Positions 24,673 through 32,679 of a stretch of 64,000 nt of DNA are shown one piece after another. A program made the translations under genes and the position numbers. Under the pieces are notes generated by a model. It was not told the DNA's origin and ran no database searches. It saw only the letters and a program-made list of their open reading frames with translations. Source of the DNA: Streptomyces dysideae (GTDB taxonomy: Bacteria; Actinomycetota; Actinomycetes; Streptomycetales; Streptomycetaceae). The stretch covers positions 124,001 to 188,000 of the forward strand of contig NZ_KQ949084.1 in assembly GCF_001514305.1 (NCBI RefSeq), in the 5' to 3' direction. The number at the start of each line of letters is the position of its first letter. The stretch's first letter is position 1.

Positions 24673-25947
24673 ATGCAGGAACCCACTCCGGACATGGAAA
24701 ATGAAATCAAATCTGCTCGATCTCTCCAGGATGTCGCCTTGTTCAGGATCCCGCCGCAGTTGCGCGCTGCCGCTCAATCCTTCGGGTTCGATGTAGCCAC
24801 GTTGCCGTTTGCCCTTGGCATCATCAGTGAGGCCAGCGATTTTCCACTGCTCGGAAGCGATCATGATCATAAAGTCAAGGTCTACTTGGACACAAAGGAC
24901 TGGATCGCTCTGGCCAGGGCCCGGCTCGGAAAGGCCGGTTCCGAGAAGGATCGACCGATCTACGAAGATCTGCGCGTGCGAGCCGCCGCTGGCGAGATAC
25001 TGGTGCCTCTGACCAGCAGCCTCTACCAGGAGATCAGTAAGATTGGTCTTCTGCGGCAGCGTACTCATCTCGCCGAGGTCATTGCAGAGATCAGCGGTTT
25101 CGCCACTTTCACCAGCATGAAGAACGTGGTTTGTCATCAGATGCGTGCCGCACTGGCGTCACGTCAGGGCTTGCCACTGCCGGCGCCGCTGAAGACTCTT
25201 GGTATCGGGGTTTCATTCGCTCACGGTGATACCCGTCGGCTGACCATCCGCCGGACAGACGGCCAGGCCATAGATATCTCGCCTGAGTTGGTACACGAAC
25301 TGACAACCTGCGGTCGAGCACTGACAGAGATGATGTTCCTCATTGGCCCTACACCTGAGGAGATCCCCCAGTTGCGGGCAGGTGGATACCGGCCCGAGCT
25401 TGTGCTCGCAAACCATGCCAAGCGCGTTGCCCACGAACAGCAGTTTGCTGACATGCTGGCTGCCGATCCCCGCATGCGGGCTAAACTGGAACGCATCGTC
25501 CAGGCCCGGCACATTGCGTGGGAACTCATAGATTTCATTGAGGTGATTGCCCCGGAGTACGGCATGACCTTGGAGACGTTCATTGCTCAAGGTGCGGACT
25601 GGATGGTCGCGTTCTTGGAGGACGTCCCGAGCGCCGCTGTCACCACCACCTTGATGGAACGCAACTTCCGTAATTCGTATAAGACCTGGACGGGTAACGA
25701 CCTCTACGACGCCGATGCCATGGCGGTGGCGATTCCGTATTGCGACGTGGTGATGGCCGACAAGCACGTGACTGCTCAACTGGCCACCTCTGGCGCTGTC
25801 ACTCGATGCGGCACTCTTCTGCTGTCCAAGCTTACCGACCTGCATCAGCGACTGCCCGCACTCATTGCGAATAAGCAGCCGCCACAATCCACCCGAAGCC
25901 AGCAAATCAGAGATGACGGTCAAGCGCCGGCGGCTAACGGCCCCTGA
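24673..25947 (+). CDS. large PIN-like domain protein, 424 aa
   Basis: The base composition is visibly less GC-rich than in neighbours. About residue 70 it has KVYLDTKDWIALARARLG, and near the C-terminus YDADAMAVAIPYCDVVMADK. The spaced acids (Asp after a beta strand; DADAMA; CDVVMADK) look like the first and last parts of a PIN nuclease split by a long helical insert. This suggests an RNA-cutting role, perhaps in defence, but it is inference. No Shine-Dalgarno is seen; TACATAAT at 24661-24668 is a good -10 box, so the mRNA may start at ATG 24673. ATG 24694 is an alternative. It ends in a perfect hairpin terminator. Confidence 0.7.
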   Translation: MQEPTPDMENEIKSARSLQDVALFRIPPQLRAAAQSFGFDVATLPFALGIISEASDFPLLGSDHDHKVKVYLDTKDWIALARARLGKAGSEKDRPIYEDLRVRAAAGEILVPLTSSLYQEISKIGLLRQRTHLAEVIAEISGFATFTSMKNVVCHQMRAALASRQGLPLPAPLKTLGIGVSFAHGDTRRLTIRRTDGQAIDISPELVHELTTCGRALTEMMFLIGPTPEEIPQLRAGGYRPELVLANHAKRVAHEQQFADMLAADPRMRAKLERIVQARHIAWELIDFIEVIAPEYGMTLETFIAQGADWMVAFLEDVPSAAVTTTLMERNFRNSYKTWTGNDLYDADAMAVAIPYCDVVMADKHVTAQLATSGAVTRCGTLLLSKLTDLHQRLPALIANKQPPQSTRSQQIRDDGQAPAANGP

Positions 25948-25972
25948 CCAGGTCATACGGTCAGGGGCCGTT
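25936..25972 (+). terminator. perfect hairpin overlapping the stop codon
   Basis: A 14-bp stem (AACGGCCCCTGACC) with a 9-nt loop; the TGA stop of the PIN-like gene lies inside the left arm. Confidence 0.75.
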
Positions 25973-26350
25973 GCGCTGTTCGGCGCCCGTTCGCACCGTG
26001 GTTTCCCGTGAGTTCCCGCACCATCGGGCACGGCTGGGGCACGCGGTTCGTGGGTTGTCTCCTTGACTCACAGGTTCAAGTGTGCGAGCATTGTGGTTCG
26101 CCTACTTCGAGTATTTCCTTTGTAGGTTGAGCTGGTGCGCTGGGCCCTGCGAGCCCTCTTTTTTCTCAGCTCGACTACATCCCGTTTCCTCAAAGGGTGT
26201 AGTCTGTGCTGCTCGAAATCGCGATATTTGTGGGCTTTGTCGCCCGGCCTGTGGTCCGTCTCACGCTCGGTCTCGTTGCGCTCTGCCGGTGCGACAGCCG
26301 TGACGTGCCAGAGGTCGTGAAGGGCCTGGGTCTCCACAAGTAGATCAAGA

Positions 26351-26390
26351 CTGAAGCTCCGGGCCGTTGGTTCGGGGCTTCAGCTGTTTT
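26351..26390 (+). terminator. hairpin followed by T-run
   Basis: CTGAAGC ... GCTTCAG stem around a GC-rich inner stem, then CTGTTTT. No gene clearly ends just before it. Confidence 0.5.
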
Positions 26391-26463
26391 CGGACGGCGC
26401 ACCATGCGGCGATCACAGGCTTGGTGAGCACCGAGGTCGGTGGAGCGGCTTTGGGGTGGCGCT

Positions 26464-26575
26464 GCTTTGGCGCGAGTGATCATGGCCCCGTAAGCTTCCG
26501 GCGCGTCGGGCAGTCTGTGGACCTGCCCGGTAAAGCACGACGGTGGGGCCATGATCTTCGAGGCTCGCGCCAAAG
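26464..26575. repeat. 112-bp imperfect palindrome
   Basis: Outer arms CTTTGGCGCGA / TCGCGCCAAAG (11 bp), inner arms GATCATGGCCCC / GGGGCCATGATC (12 bp), and a central hairpin GGGCAG / CTGCCC (26508-26528). The spacers between outer and inner arms differ (2 and 8 bp). Confidence 0.8.
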
Positions 26576-27081
26576 TGGCTCCGTAAAGCCGTGGAGCCGA
26601 CCGCCCCAGCCACGACGTACCCCCTCTCTGACGGAAAGCGGCTGCATGCTGTGTGCGCGGCATGGGCGTCGGCCGGGCTGGAGCGGGGCGGAGACATGAG
26701 CGCAGGCCCGGCCGGGGGGCCGGGCCGCGCGCGGCGAGCGGAGCTCGCCGCCTTGAACCCGTGAAGAAGGTTGTAACTCAGTCGGATGCGTGGGGTTTGA
26801 AGTCCTGTGTGCAGGCGGGGAGTTCGGTGCTCTTGCGGTGTGCGAGCGGCAGGAAGATCACGGGTCGGATGGTCCAGTGATGCGGGTGCTGTCGTGGGTG
26901 ACGGAGGCGGTGCAGGGCTCGCTGCCAGGAGAACGTGCCGTGTCGCGATGCGGCCTTGGTAAAGCCAGACCCATGCCTCGTCGGATGCCTCGGGGTCGAG
27001 TGCCGATGAGATCAAGTACGCCCACGACTGTGGAGACAATCCGTGCGACCAGCGTCGGCAAGCCAGCAGGCCGACGGTTGC

Positions 27082-27444
27082 TTACAGGCCGGTGACCGGC
27101 TGCCCGGTGAGTGCTTGGGCGATCTGCCAGAGCTGTCCACCGCGGGACGCTTTCACGAGAACGACATCGCCGGGGCGGAGGATGGAGGCCAGGTAGGCGG
27201 CGGCTGTGCCGTTGTCGCCGACCATCGCGATGTCCGGCACGCCTGCCGCGCCCGCCGCGAGGGCGAGTTGCTTGGCGAGTGTGTCGCCGACCGCCACGAT
27301 GAGATCGACGCCGTTCTCCGCTGCCATGCGCCCAACCTGGCGGTGGGCTTCCACGGCTTCGTCGCCCAGCTCCAGCATCTCTCCGAGTACGGCGATCCTT
27401 CGGCCGCCTGCGGCCTCGGTCGTGTCGCCGTCTGCCTCGGGCAT
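27082..27444 (-). CDS. stand-alone Mur-ligase C-terminal domain
   Basis: A 120-aa protein matching only domain III of MurF-type ligases: RRIAVLGEMLELGDEAVEAH near residue 17, GVDLIVAVGDTLAKQL in the middle and PGDVVLVKASRGGQLWQIA near the end (with the V-K-A-S-R-G core). The ATP-binding and UDP-substrate domains are absent. Its ATG overlaps the C39-gene stop (TGATG), so it is translationally coupled and last in the operon. Either this is a real single-domain partner that binds an acceptor amino acid or another ligase, or it is a truncated MurF paralogue that stayed in the operon. Confidence 0.7.
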   Translation of the reverse strand: MPEADGDTTEAAGGRRIAVLGEMLELGDEAVEAHRQVGRMAAENGVDLIVAVGDTLAKQLALAAGAAGVPDIAMVGDNGTAAAYLASILRPGDVVLVKASRGGQLWQIAQALTGQPVTGL

Positions 27445-27989
27445 CAAGACTCTCCGTTGTTCAAGGGCGCGAAGGTGATCGCGCGGCCGGCGTAGGAAGG
27501 GGACAGGCGACTCAGGGGGACTCGATGGTGCGTCTGGCCCCAGGCCGATGGGTCCCGGATGAAGAGCGTCGGGTCGGGGCCGTCCTCGTAGCCGCGAAGG
27601 ATGACGAGGTGGCCTCCCGAACGGCCGTCGTCGGGGAGTTGCTCGGTGACGGACACGATGACGGGTGCGACATCGAGGCGGGCGAGTAGATCTTCGACCG
27701 GTACGGGCTCCGCGGCCGACGGGACGCCGAGGTCGGTCGCCAGGCTCGCGATCCCCGCGTGGAGCGCCCCACGCGGGGTCAGAACCTCGTTCTTGACCGC
27801 GAGTTTCAGCAGTTCCGTGACCGTGGGTGCCTTGCGCCCGTAGGCGAGGAGGATCATTCTCAGCGACGCCAGGCCGCACGCCCGGTTGGACCATTCAAGC
27901 CTGTCCCCGAGTGCCCATCCTCCGTGCAGATCCCATTCCTCGGGGGCGATGAGCTGTCGGCACATGGGGACATCGTGGACGCGCGACAC
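27444..27989 (-). CDS. C39-like cysteine peptidase
   Basis: A 181-aa papain-like protein of the C39 type. Likely catalytic residues: Cys38 in WSNRACGLASLRM, His127 in RSGGHLVILRGYEDG and Asp146 in LFIRDPSAWG. Also typical is TPRGALHAGIASLA in the middle. It has no signal peptide or membrane segment, so it should act in the cytosol on a peptide or amide made there, as hydrolase or acyl-transferase. GTG 27989 follows the ATP-grasp stop by 13 bp, with TAGGAG overlapping that stop. It is coupled downstream to the Mur-domain gene. Confidence 0.75.
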   Translation of the reverse strand: MSRVHDVPMCRQLIAPEEWDLHGGWALGDRLEWSNRACGLASLRMILLAYGRKAPTVTELLKLAVKNEVLTPRGALHAGIASLATDLGVPSAAEPVPVEDLLARLDVAPVIVSVTEQLPDDGRSGGHLVILRGYEDGPDPTLFIRDPSAWGQTHHRVPLSRLSPSYAGRAITFAPLNNGES

Positions 27990-28002
27990 AGTGGGCGGGC
28001 TC

Positions 28003-29094
28003 CTACGGTGAGACGGCAGCCTCCCGAGTCAGAGTGCTGCTGGAGAACGCGGGAGTGGGCAGGGGAACATCGTATGGCGGTCGGGTCAACGCCTCGTGCA
28101 ACATCGCCACTACGACATCCGTGTGCGTGAGTCCGACCATCGCGGCGCCCACCACGAAGTTGCTGTCACGGGACATGCCCGGCGTGCTGTTGACCTCCAG
28201 CACGTACGGCTGGTCGTCCTCGGTGAGGATGAAGTCGACGCGCGCCGATCCACGCAGCCCGAGCCCGTCCCACAGCGTCGTGGCGTACTCCGTGACCTTG
28301 GCCAGCACCTCGGGTGACAGCTCGGCTGCCCGTACGGCTACGGCGCCCCTGGACTCCACGTCGAGCTTCGTGTCGGCGTCGTAGAACTCCGCCTCGGTGG
28401 CTTCGGTGACCAGCGGGGGAAGTACGACGACCGCGCCTCCGGGTAGTTCCAGGAGTCCCACGGTTAGTGGTACGCCGGTCAGGTAGTCCTCGACCAGTAC
28501 GGCGTCGCCTTCCTTGCTGGCAGCGTCCGCCAGCGCCCTGGGAAGGTCCGCCTGTTCGCGTACCAGGCTCATGCCCACACTGGAGCCGCCGAAGGGCGGT
28601 TTGACCATCGCGGCCCGCCCGTTCCAGTGCATCGGGCCTCCGGACCACACCCACCATCCCGGCGTGGGGACGCCGAGGCTCAACATCACCCGCTTGCAGA
28701 GGATCTTGTCGGCGGCCACCGCAGACGCTGCGACTCCGCTGCCGCAGTACGGCACGCGCAGGTAGTCGAGCAGCCCCTGCAGCCTCCCGTCCTCTCCGTA
28801 CGGACCGTGAAGGTTCGAGAGGGCCACGTCATACCCTGCCAACTCCGTGATGAAGTCCGGCTCGCACGGGTTCACCACTTCCCAGCGGGCACCGATGTCG
28901 TCGAGGGCCTCGGACAGGGCGGTCACGGAACGCTGGTCCACGGGGCACTTCGAGTGGTAGAGCCGGTCCTCTGCTGATACCGGCCCGTAGACGAGGGCGA
29001 CACCGAGCCCCTCTCGGTCGCGCTGCCAGTCGCGAAGGCTCTGGGCGGCCTCCCGCACCGCGAGAGCGGAGCTGGGGTTGAGGAACTGAGTCAT
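28003..29094 (-). CDS. D-Ala-D-Ala-ligase-like ATP-grasp enzyme
   Basis: A 363-aa ATP-grasp ligase. The motifs match D-alanine-D-alanine ligase: LHGPYGEDGRLQGLLDYL, PYCGSGVAASAVAADKILCK, MVKPPFGGSSVGMSLV, EDYLTGVPLTVGLLEL, and the metal and phosphate site YVLEVNSTPGMSRDSN. It should join a carboxylate, activated as acyl phosphate, to an amine. In this context, away from cell-wall genes and next to an epimerase, it is more likely a biosynthetic amide ligase than housekeeping Ddl. The ATG overlaps the epimerase stop by 4 bp (ATGA). Confidence 0.82.
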   Translation of the reverse strand: MTQFLNPSSALAVREAAQSLRDWQRDREGLGVALVYGPVSAEDRLYHSKCPVDQRSVTALSEALDDIGARWEVVNPCEPDFITELAGYDVALSNLHGPYGEDGRLQGLLDYLRVPYCGSGVAASAVAADKILCKRVMLSLGVPTPGWWVWSGGPMHWNGRAAMVKPPFGGSSVGMSLVREQADLPRALADAASKEGDAVLVEDYLTGVPLTVGLLELPGGAVVVLPPLVTEATEAEFYDADTKLDVESRGAVAVRAAELSPEVLAKVTEYATTLWDGLGLRGSARVDFILTEDDQPYVLEVNSTPGMSRDSNFVVGAAMVGLTHTDVVVAMLHEALTRPPYDVPLPTPAFSSSTLTREAAVSP

Positions 29095-29891
29095 GCGAGG
29101 ACCCCTTCGAAGGTATTGGTGACCGGCCCGCCGACCCAGTGAGTCCGCCTCGGTCGGGCGGGATGTGGCCGGACCGTGAGCGGCTCTCCGGCGCGGTTGT
29201 GGACGGTGACGGCGCGCGGCGACACGAGGCCGCGCAGGGTGGCGATGACAACAGCCGCGACGGCTCCGCTCCCGCATGACAGGGTTTCCGCCTCGACGCC
29301 GCGCTCGTAGGTGCGGATCTTCAACGCCTGCCTGCCGGCGGCCTGTACGAAGTTGACGTTCGTGCCCAGCGGGGCCAGGTCCGCGTGGTGGCGGACGAGG
29401 CGTCCGACGAGTACCGCGTCGATGGCGTCCACGTCGTCCACGATGGCGACGACGTGGTCGGTGCCGGTGTGGGCGCTGTCGAACCAGGTCGGCTTGCCGT
29501 TGATGACGGTCTGAACTCGTCGGGGGTGGACCGCGCCGATTTCGGCCGTGACCCACACAGAGTCGTCGCTCACGATCGCCTCGTGCATCACCCCCGCCAT
29601 GCGGAGGCTCATCTCGCGGAAGCCGTGGTCATGGTGGGCGGCCCAGGCGGTACACCTCAGGGCGTTACCGCACATCGTCGCGATCGAGCCGTCAGCGTTG
29701 AAGCAGCCGACTTCGAGGACGACCGGGCTGATGCTGATCAGGCTGCTGATGACGAGGCCGTCCGCGCCTACGCCGGTTCGTCTGGCGCAGAGGCGCTCGG
29801 CCTCCTTTGGCCAGTCCTTCTCGCCGTCCGGCACGGGGTCGGATAACAGGACGAAGTCGTTCCCCGCTCCGTGGATCTTGCGGAAGCGCAT
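29091..29891 (-). CDS. diaminopimelate-epimerase-like racemase/epimerase
   Basis: A 266-aa protein of the DapF fold. Both catalytic cysteines are present: Cys74 in SIATMCGNALRC and Cys206 in ETLSCGSGAVA. The N-terminal KIHGAGNDFVLL and GVGADGLV match the family. DapF enzymes invert an amino-acid alpha-carbon without cofactor. The substrate may not be diaminopimelate: in D-cycloserine biosynthesis a DapF homologue (DcsC) works next to an ATP-grasp ligase (DcsG). It is coupled to the ATP-grasp gene by a 4-bp overlap and lies 60 bp after the 79-aa gene. Confidence 0.82.
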   Translation of the reverse strand: MRFRKIHGAGNDFVLLSDPVPDGEKDWPKEAERLCARRTGVGADGLVISSLISISPVVLEVGCFNADGSIATMCGNALRCTAWAAHHDHGFREMSLRMAGVMHEAIVSDDSVWVTAEIGAVHPRRVQTVINGKPTWFDSAHTGTDHVVAIVDDVDAIDAVLVGRLVRHHADLAPLGTNVNFVQAAGRQALKIRTYERGVEAETLSCGSGAVAAVVIATLRGLVSPRAVTVHNRAGEPLTVRPHPARPRRTHWVGGPVTNTFEGVLA

Positions 29892-29951
29892 GGCAAAGCT
29901 CCTCGCTGGCGTGAGGTGACAGTTCTCGTGATGGCTGAATGGAGCTTCGGG

Positions 29952-30191
29952 TCAGAGGAGTTCGACGGGCCGATACGTCGTCGCCGACTCCTTCATGACC
30001 CACGGGGAGTGCCCGTCGAAGATCAGAACCCGGCGCCCCGCGGTGCCGGCGGACCTCATGTCGCGAACCCGCAGGTACAACCCGTCGATGAACACGAAAT
30101 CGCCTATGCGGACATCGCTTGGTTGCCTGTAACCGGGGATGGTGCCGAGGGGAGGCATGGACGTTGGTTCGGTGGTGCGGCGCTCGTACAT
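29952..30191 (-). CDS. small hypothetical protein, 79 aa
   Basis: Begins MYERRTTEPTSMPPLG, followed by a beta-rich core (VRIGDFVFIDGLYLRVRDM, then RRVLIFDGHSPWVM). It is cytosolic-looking with no Cys. ATG 30191 directly adjoins the stop of the 28-aa peptide frame. It could be a small carrier, leader-binding or substrate-presenting protein for the enzymes that follow, but no family is recognised. It is conserved in the operon by position only. Confidence 0.6.
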   Translation of the reverse strand: MYERRTTEPTSMPPLGTIPGYRQPSDVRIGDFVFIDGLYLRVRDMRSAGTAGRRVLIFDGHSPWVMKESATTYRPVELL

Positions 30192-30278
30192 TCAGCCTCT
30201 CCAGATGGTCAGGAGGATCGAACCGCCGAGTGCCAAGAGGCTTGCCACATAGCAGAGTTGTTGGTTTCGCGGGCTCAC
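30192..30278 (-). CDS. 28-aa predicted membrane peptide in operon
   Basis: GTG 30278 overlaps the NUDIX-like gene stop by 4 bp (GTGA), and its TGA ends one base before the ATG of the 79-aa gene. The product is VSPRNQQLCYVASLLALGG plus a hydrophobic SILLTIWRG end: a short polar head with one Cys, then one membrane-length hydrophobic stretch. Tight packing between two genes supports translation. It could be a membrane anchor, a hydrophobic precursor peptide, or only a coupling frame. Confidence 0.45.
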   Translation of the reverse strand: MSPRNQQLCYVASLLALGGSILLTIWRG

Positions 30279-30817
30279 GGGGCGCCGACCAGGTGGCCGT
30301 GAAGGCGGTCGCGGACTGACGGGATACCGATCTCCCTGAGGGGCATCCAGGCCGCTGCGCCGGCTTCGATCACCATGGGAGTGATGGCGCCGGAGTGGGC
30401 GCGGAAGAGGCATCTGAAGCCGATCCGGAGGCGGGGGCCGTACCTGTGTCGGCCCGCTCTGGTCACGTCGATCAGGAAGGGGCCATCGCTGTCGGGTTCC
30501 GTCCACACGTCCCGGATGCCTACCGCCTCGGCCAGCAGACGCAGGGCCGCTCCTCCGAGCGAGTCGTCCTGTTCCTCCGGCTCTGCTTCGGCTAGGGCGA
30601 AGGCTTCTCCATGCCACAGGGACAGGACGCGATGGTGTTCGTCGACGATGACCGCGCCCGTCGTCACGAGGGGGCAGCGCCGGCTGTGGGTGCAGGTCCC
30701 GCGCTGTGCGTGGTCGCGGGCGGCGTCGTACACCGGCATCAGCGCCATCTGCTCGTCAGGGTGCTCGTAGATGTAGTGGGACAGCTCCCGGACGATCTGG
30801 TCCTCCCGGATACTCAC
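30275..30817 (-). CDS. NUDIX-like hydrolase
   Basis: A 180-aa protein. After a helical start (IREDQIVRELSHYIYEHPDE) comes a NUDIX-type core (LVTTGAVIVDEHHRVLSLWH), then a degenerate NUDIX box (GGAALRLLAEAVGI, where the usual REXXEE is not complete), and C-terminal strands ending in a predicted MPLREIG helix. NUDIX proteins cleave nucleoside diphosphates linked to other groups; the altered box makes catalysis uncertain, and it may bind a nucleotide ligand instead. GTG 30817 overlaps the 127-aa gene stop by 4 bp. Confidence 0.65.
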   Translation of the reverse strand: MSIREDQIVRELSHYIYEHPDEQMALMPVYDAARDHAQRGTCTHSRRCPLVTTGAVIVDEHHRVLSLWHGEAFALAEAEPEEQDDSLGGAALRLLAEAVGIRDVWTEPDSDGPFLIDVTRAGRHRYGPRLRIGFRCLFRAHSGAITPMVIEAGAAAWMPLREIGIPSVRDRLHGHLVGAP

Positions 30818-31197
30818 GGGGCACCGAGCCCGTGGCGCTGTGTGTAGATCCACAGGAGCCTTCGCGTGATGTCGGCGACATCACGGAGGTAGATGAAGAC
30901 GCCGAACGACGGAGTCTCCGCGGTCGGGCGGTTCTGCAGGTCGATGAGCCGGTACCCCTTGCGGAACAGCTCCCGCACGTCCTCGTCCGCCCCCAGATCC
31001 TCGCCGAGTAGAAGGTTGAGGTGCCCGACGATCTCCGGCAGAGACGCGTCCATGTCCTTGCGGGTGGAGGTGGCCATCTGCATGGAGAGGGCTGCCTCGG
31101 TGCTCTCCGAAATCGTCTCGACGGCGACTGGGAGAACTTCGGTACCCTCGCTGTCGGTTGCTCTTGATGCCTTGCCACTACTTGCCACAGTGATCAC
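30814..31197 (-). CDS. hypothetical protein, 127 aa
   Basis: First gene after the regulator gap. It begins VITVASSGKASRATDSEG, followed by a helical region (EIVGHLNLLLGEDLGADEDV) and a C-terminal GVFIYLRDVADITRRLLWIY. No motif is recognised; a DNA- or protein-binding role is possible. The GTG at 31197 follows GGGGCGAG. A CTTGCC direct repeat lies within its first codons and another in the 96-bp gap upstream, so it probably starts a separately controlled transcript. Confidence 0.6.
   Translation of the reverse strand: MITVASSGKASRATDSEGTEVLPVAVETISESTEAALSMQMATSTRKDMDASLPEIVGHLNLLLGEDLGADEDVRELFRKGYRLIDLQNRPTAETPSFGVFIYLRDVADITRRLLWIYTQRHGLGAP
31171..31186. promoter_or_regulatory. direct repeat CTTGCC-N4-CTTGCC (site 1)
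   Basis: 10-bp-period repeat inside the first codons of the 127-aa gene, one of four related sites in this operon. Confidence 0.5.
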
Positions 31198-31271
31198 CGT
31201 CTCGCCCCTTCAGTGCGCGTTTCCGGCCGTGCCGGTAACGCTAAGAAGGGCGACAGGAGGGGCTCTACGAG

Positions 31272-31287
31272 TGTGCCGGAACTTGCC
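31272..31287. promoter_or_regulatory. direct repeat TGTGCC-N4-CTTGCC (site 2)
   Basis: Lies in the gap between the XRE regulator stop and the 127-aa gene start, where a promoter for the enzyme genes would be. Confidence 0.55.
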
Positions 31288-31293
31288 CGGCAT

Positions 31294-32139
31294 TCACCCC
31301 AGGGATTCGATGGTTGCCGTGATGAGTTCACGCGCCGCCGGGCCGTAGACGGCAAGTTCGGCCAGATCCGTGAACGTCTGGGCATACATGGCAAGTTCGT
31401 GCTTCTGCGTGACGGCGAGGTGAGCCGAAACGAGTTCGACGTGGACGGTGTGGTCGTCGTACAGGAAGAAGCCCTCGACGGGCCAGAGGCTGGAACGGTC
31501 AGCGTCTTCAGGGATGATGCCGATACTCACCGAGGGCAGCGCCATAACGCTGAGCAGATAGCCGAGTTGGCCGGCCATTACATCCGTCCCGCCTATGCGC
31601 TTCCGGAGTGCTCCCTCTTCCAGGAGGATCGCGAACGTGTGATTGCCGTACACGATCTGCTGCTTCTCCACACGCACCTTGACGGCCGCCGGCACGTCAT
31701 CAATGAGGCCGCGGCGGTCGCGAATAGAGGTGAGCAGTGCGGTGATGTACGAGGCCGTCTGCACGGGGCCGGGAATGAGCCACGGCGAGTAGATGCGGAA
31801 GCGTTGGGTGCGTTCCCACAGGGGGAGGACGGACTCCTGGGCCTGCTTCAGACCGGTGCGCTCCATCCGGCGCCACTCGACGTACATGCCCTCGATGCCG
31901 CGGGCTGTCGAGACGAGATCCTCGGCCGCGCTCTCCGCACCGCAAGCAGCGGCCCACGCACGAAGGTCGCGCTCCGAGGGCGGACGCGTGCCGCTCTCGA
32001 AGCGCGAACACTTCGACTCATGCCAGCCGAGACTGTTGGCCAGCGCTCGCTTGGTGAGCCCGGCTTCGAGCCGGATTTCGCTCAGGCGTTTCCCCAGGGC
32101 CTTGCGGGCTTCCTGAACGCTCGAAGATGGCGATGTCAT
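31294..32139 (-). CDS. XRE-family regulator with DUF5753 domain
   Basis: A 281-aa protein. The N-terminal XRE helix-turn-helix (LSEIRLEAGLTKRALANSLG, WHESKCSRFESGTRPP) is followed by the DUF5753 domain (LWERTQRFRIYSPWLIPGPV, QLGYLLSVMALPSVSIGIIP, YDDHTVHVELVSAHL). This type is very common in Streptomyces (WhiJ-like) and is usually encoded beside small DUF397 or DUF6879-type partners, as here. It probably binds the CTTGCC direct repeats flanking its own operon. ATG 32139 lies 27 bp after the DUF6879 gene. Confidence 0.85.
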   Translation of the reverse strand: MTSPSSSVQEARKALGKRLSEIRLEAGLTKRALANSLGWHESKCSRFESGTRPPSERDLRAWAAACGAESAAEDLVSTARGIEGMYVEWRRMERTGLKQAQESVLPLWERTQRFRIYSPWLIPGPVQTASYITALLTSIRDRRGLIDDVPAAVKVRVEKQQIVYGNHTFAILLEEGALRKRIGGTDVMAGQLGYLLSVMALPSVSIGIIPEDADRSSLWPVEGFFLYDDHTVHVELVSAHLAVTQKHELAMYAQTFTDLAELAVYGPAARELITATIESLG

Positions 32140-32166
32140 GTCGCTGCGATGATGCTGTTCGAGCTG

Positions 32167-32679
32167 TCAGGCCGGCTGGAACTCTGCGTGCGGTGTTGCC
32201 CGCGCCCACACGGCCTCGAAGGCCGACTCGCAGAGCTTTGCCACCTCGGGGTCCTCCGTGAGTTCCACCTCCATGTTCTCGCCTTCGCCATCGAAGTGGT
32301 TGACGAGAACGAGGCTGGAGTCGAAGAGCCAGAAGTCGTTGCCCGGAAACGCGAGGCCCGTTGCGTTTCGCCGGGAGAGCCAGCGCACGTCTTCGCCGGC
32401 GGCGATGTTCAGTCCATCCGTCACGTCGTACTCGAAGCGGATGTACTCGCTGACGGGAGTCGAGACGACTCGGGCCCGGCGGACCTCGACGCCTCGCGAG
32501 GTCGCCTCCGTGACGATGCTGTGCCAGTCGCCCCAGCGCTCGGCCGGGTCGAGTGTCAGGCCGGCCCTCCAGTCAATGAAGGCCGGGTCCGACTTCATGT
32601 AGGCGTCGCGCATCTCCAGATGGACGGCCGTCCTCTGGCAGTCGCGGAACAGCTCCTCAAACGTCGGGGTCCTCGTCAA
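32167..32679 (-). CDS. DUF6879 family protein
   Basis: A 170-aa protein with the family pattern: FEELFRDCQRTAVHLEMRDAY at the start, EVRRARVVSTPVSEYIRFEY in the middle, and NDFWLFDSSLVLVNHFDGEG near the end. These proteins accompany XRE-DUF5753 regulators, probably as partners modulating DNA binding. TTG 32679 lies 22 bp inside the 76-aa gene, with AAGAAGG just upstream, so it is coupled to it. Confidence 0.75.
   Translation of the reverse strand: MTRTPTFEELFRDCQRTAVHLEMRDAYMKSDPAFIDWRAGLTLDPAERWGDWHSIVTEATSRGVEVRRARVVSTPVSEYIRFEYDVTDGLNIAAGEDVRWLSRRNATGLAFPGNDFWLFDSSLVLVNHFDGEGENMEVELTEDPEVAKLCESAFEAVWARATPHAEFQPA

Larger units (their letters stand above)
25973..27081. other. 1.1-kb region with no recognised gene
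   Basis: Holds a third, weaker match to repeat II (26011-26053), a hairpin terminator (26351-26390) and a 112-bp imperfect palindrome (26464-26575). Several frames are open but none has a start context and family match together. A minus-strand frame around 26900-27040 (SWAYLISSALDPEASDEAWV) looks protein-like and may be a decayed gene. Stretches at 26080-26230 are less GC-rich than average. Confidence 0.5.

Noticed and set aside
26190..26663. minus-strand dehydrogenase-like fragment (LPDAPEAYGAM)
   Set aside because: The short resemblance lies within the palindrome and has no supporting flanking motifs.
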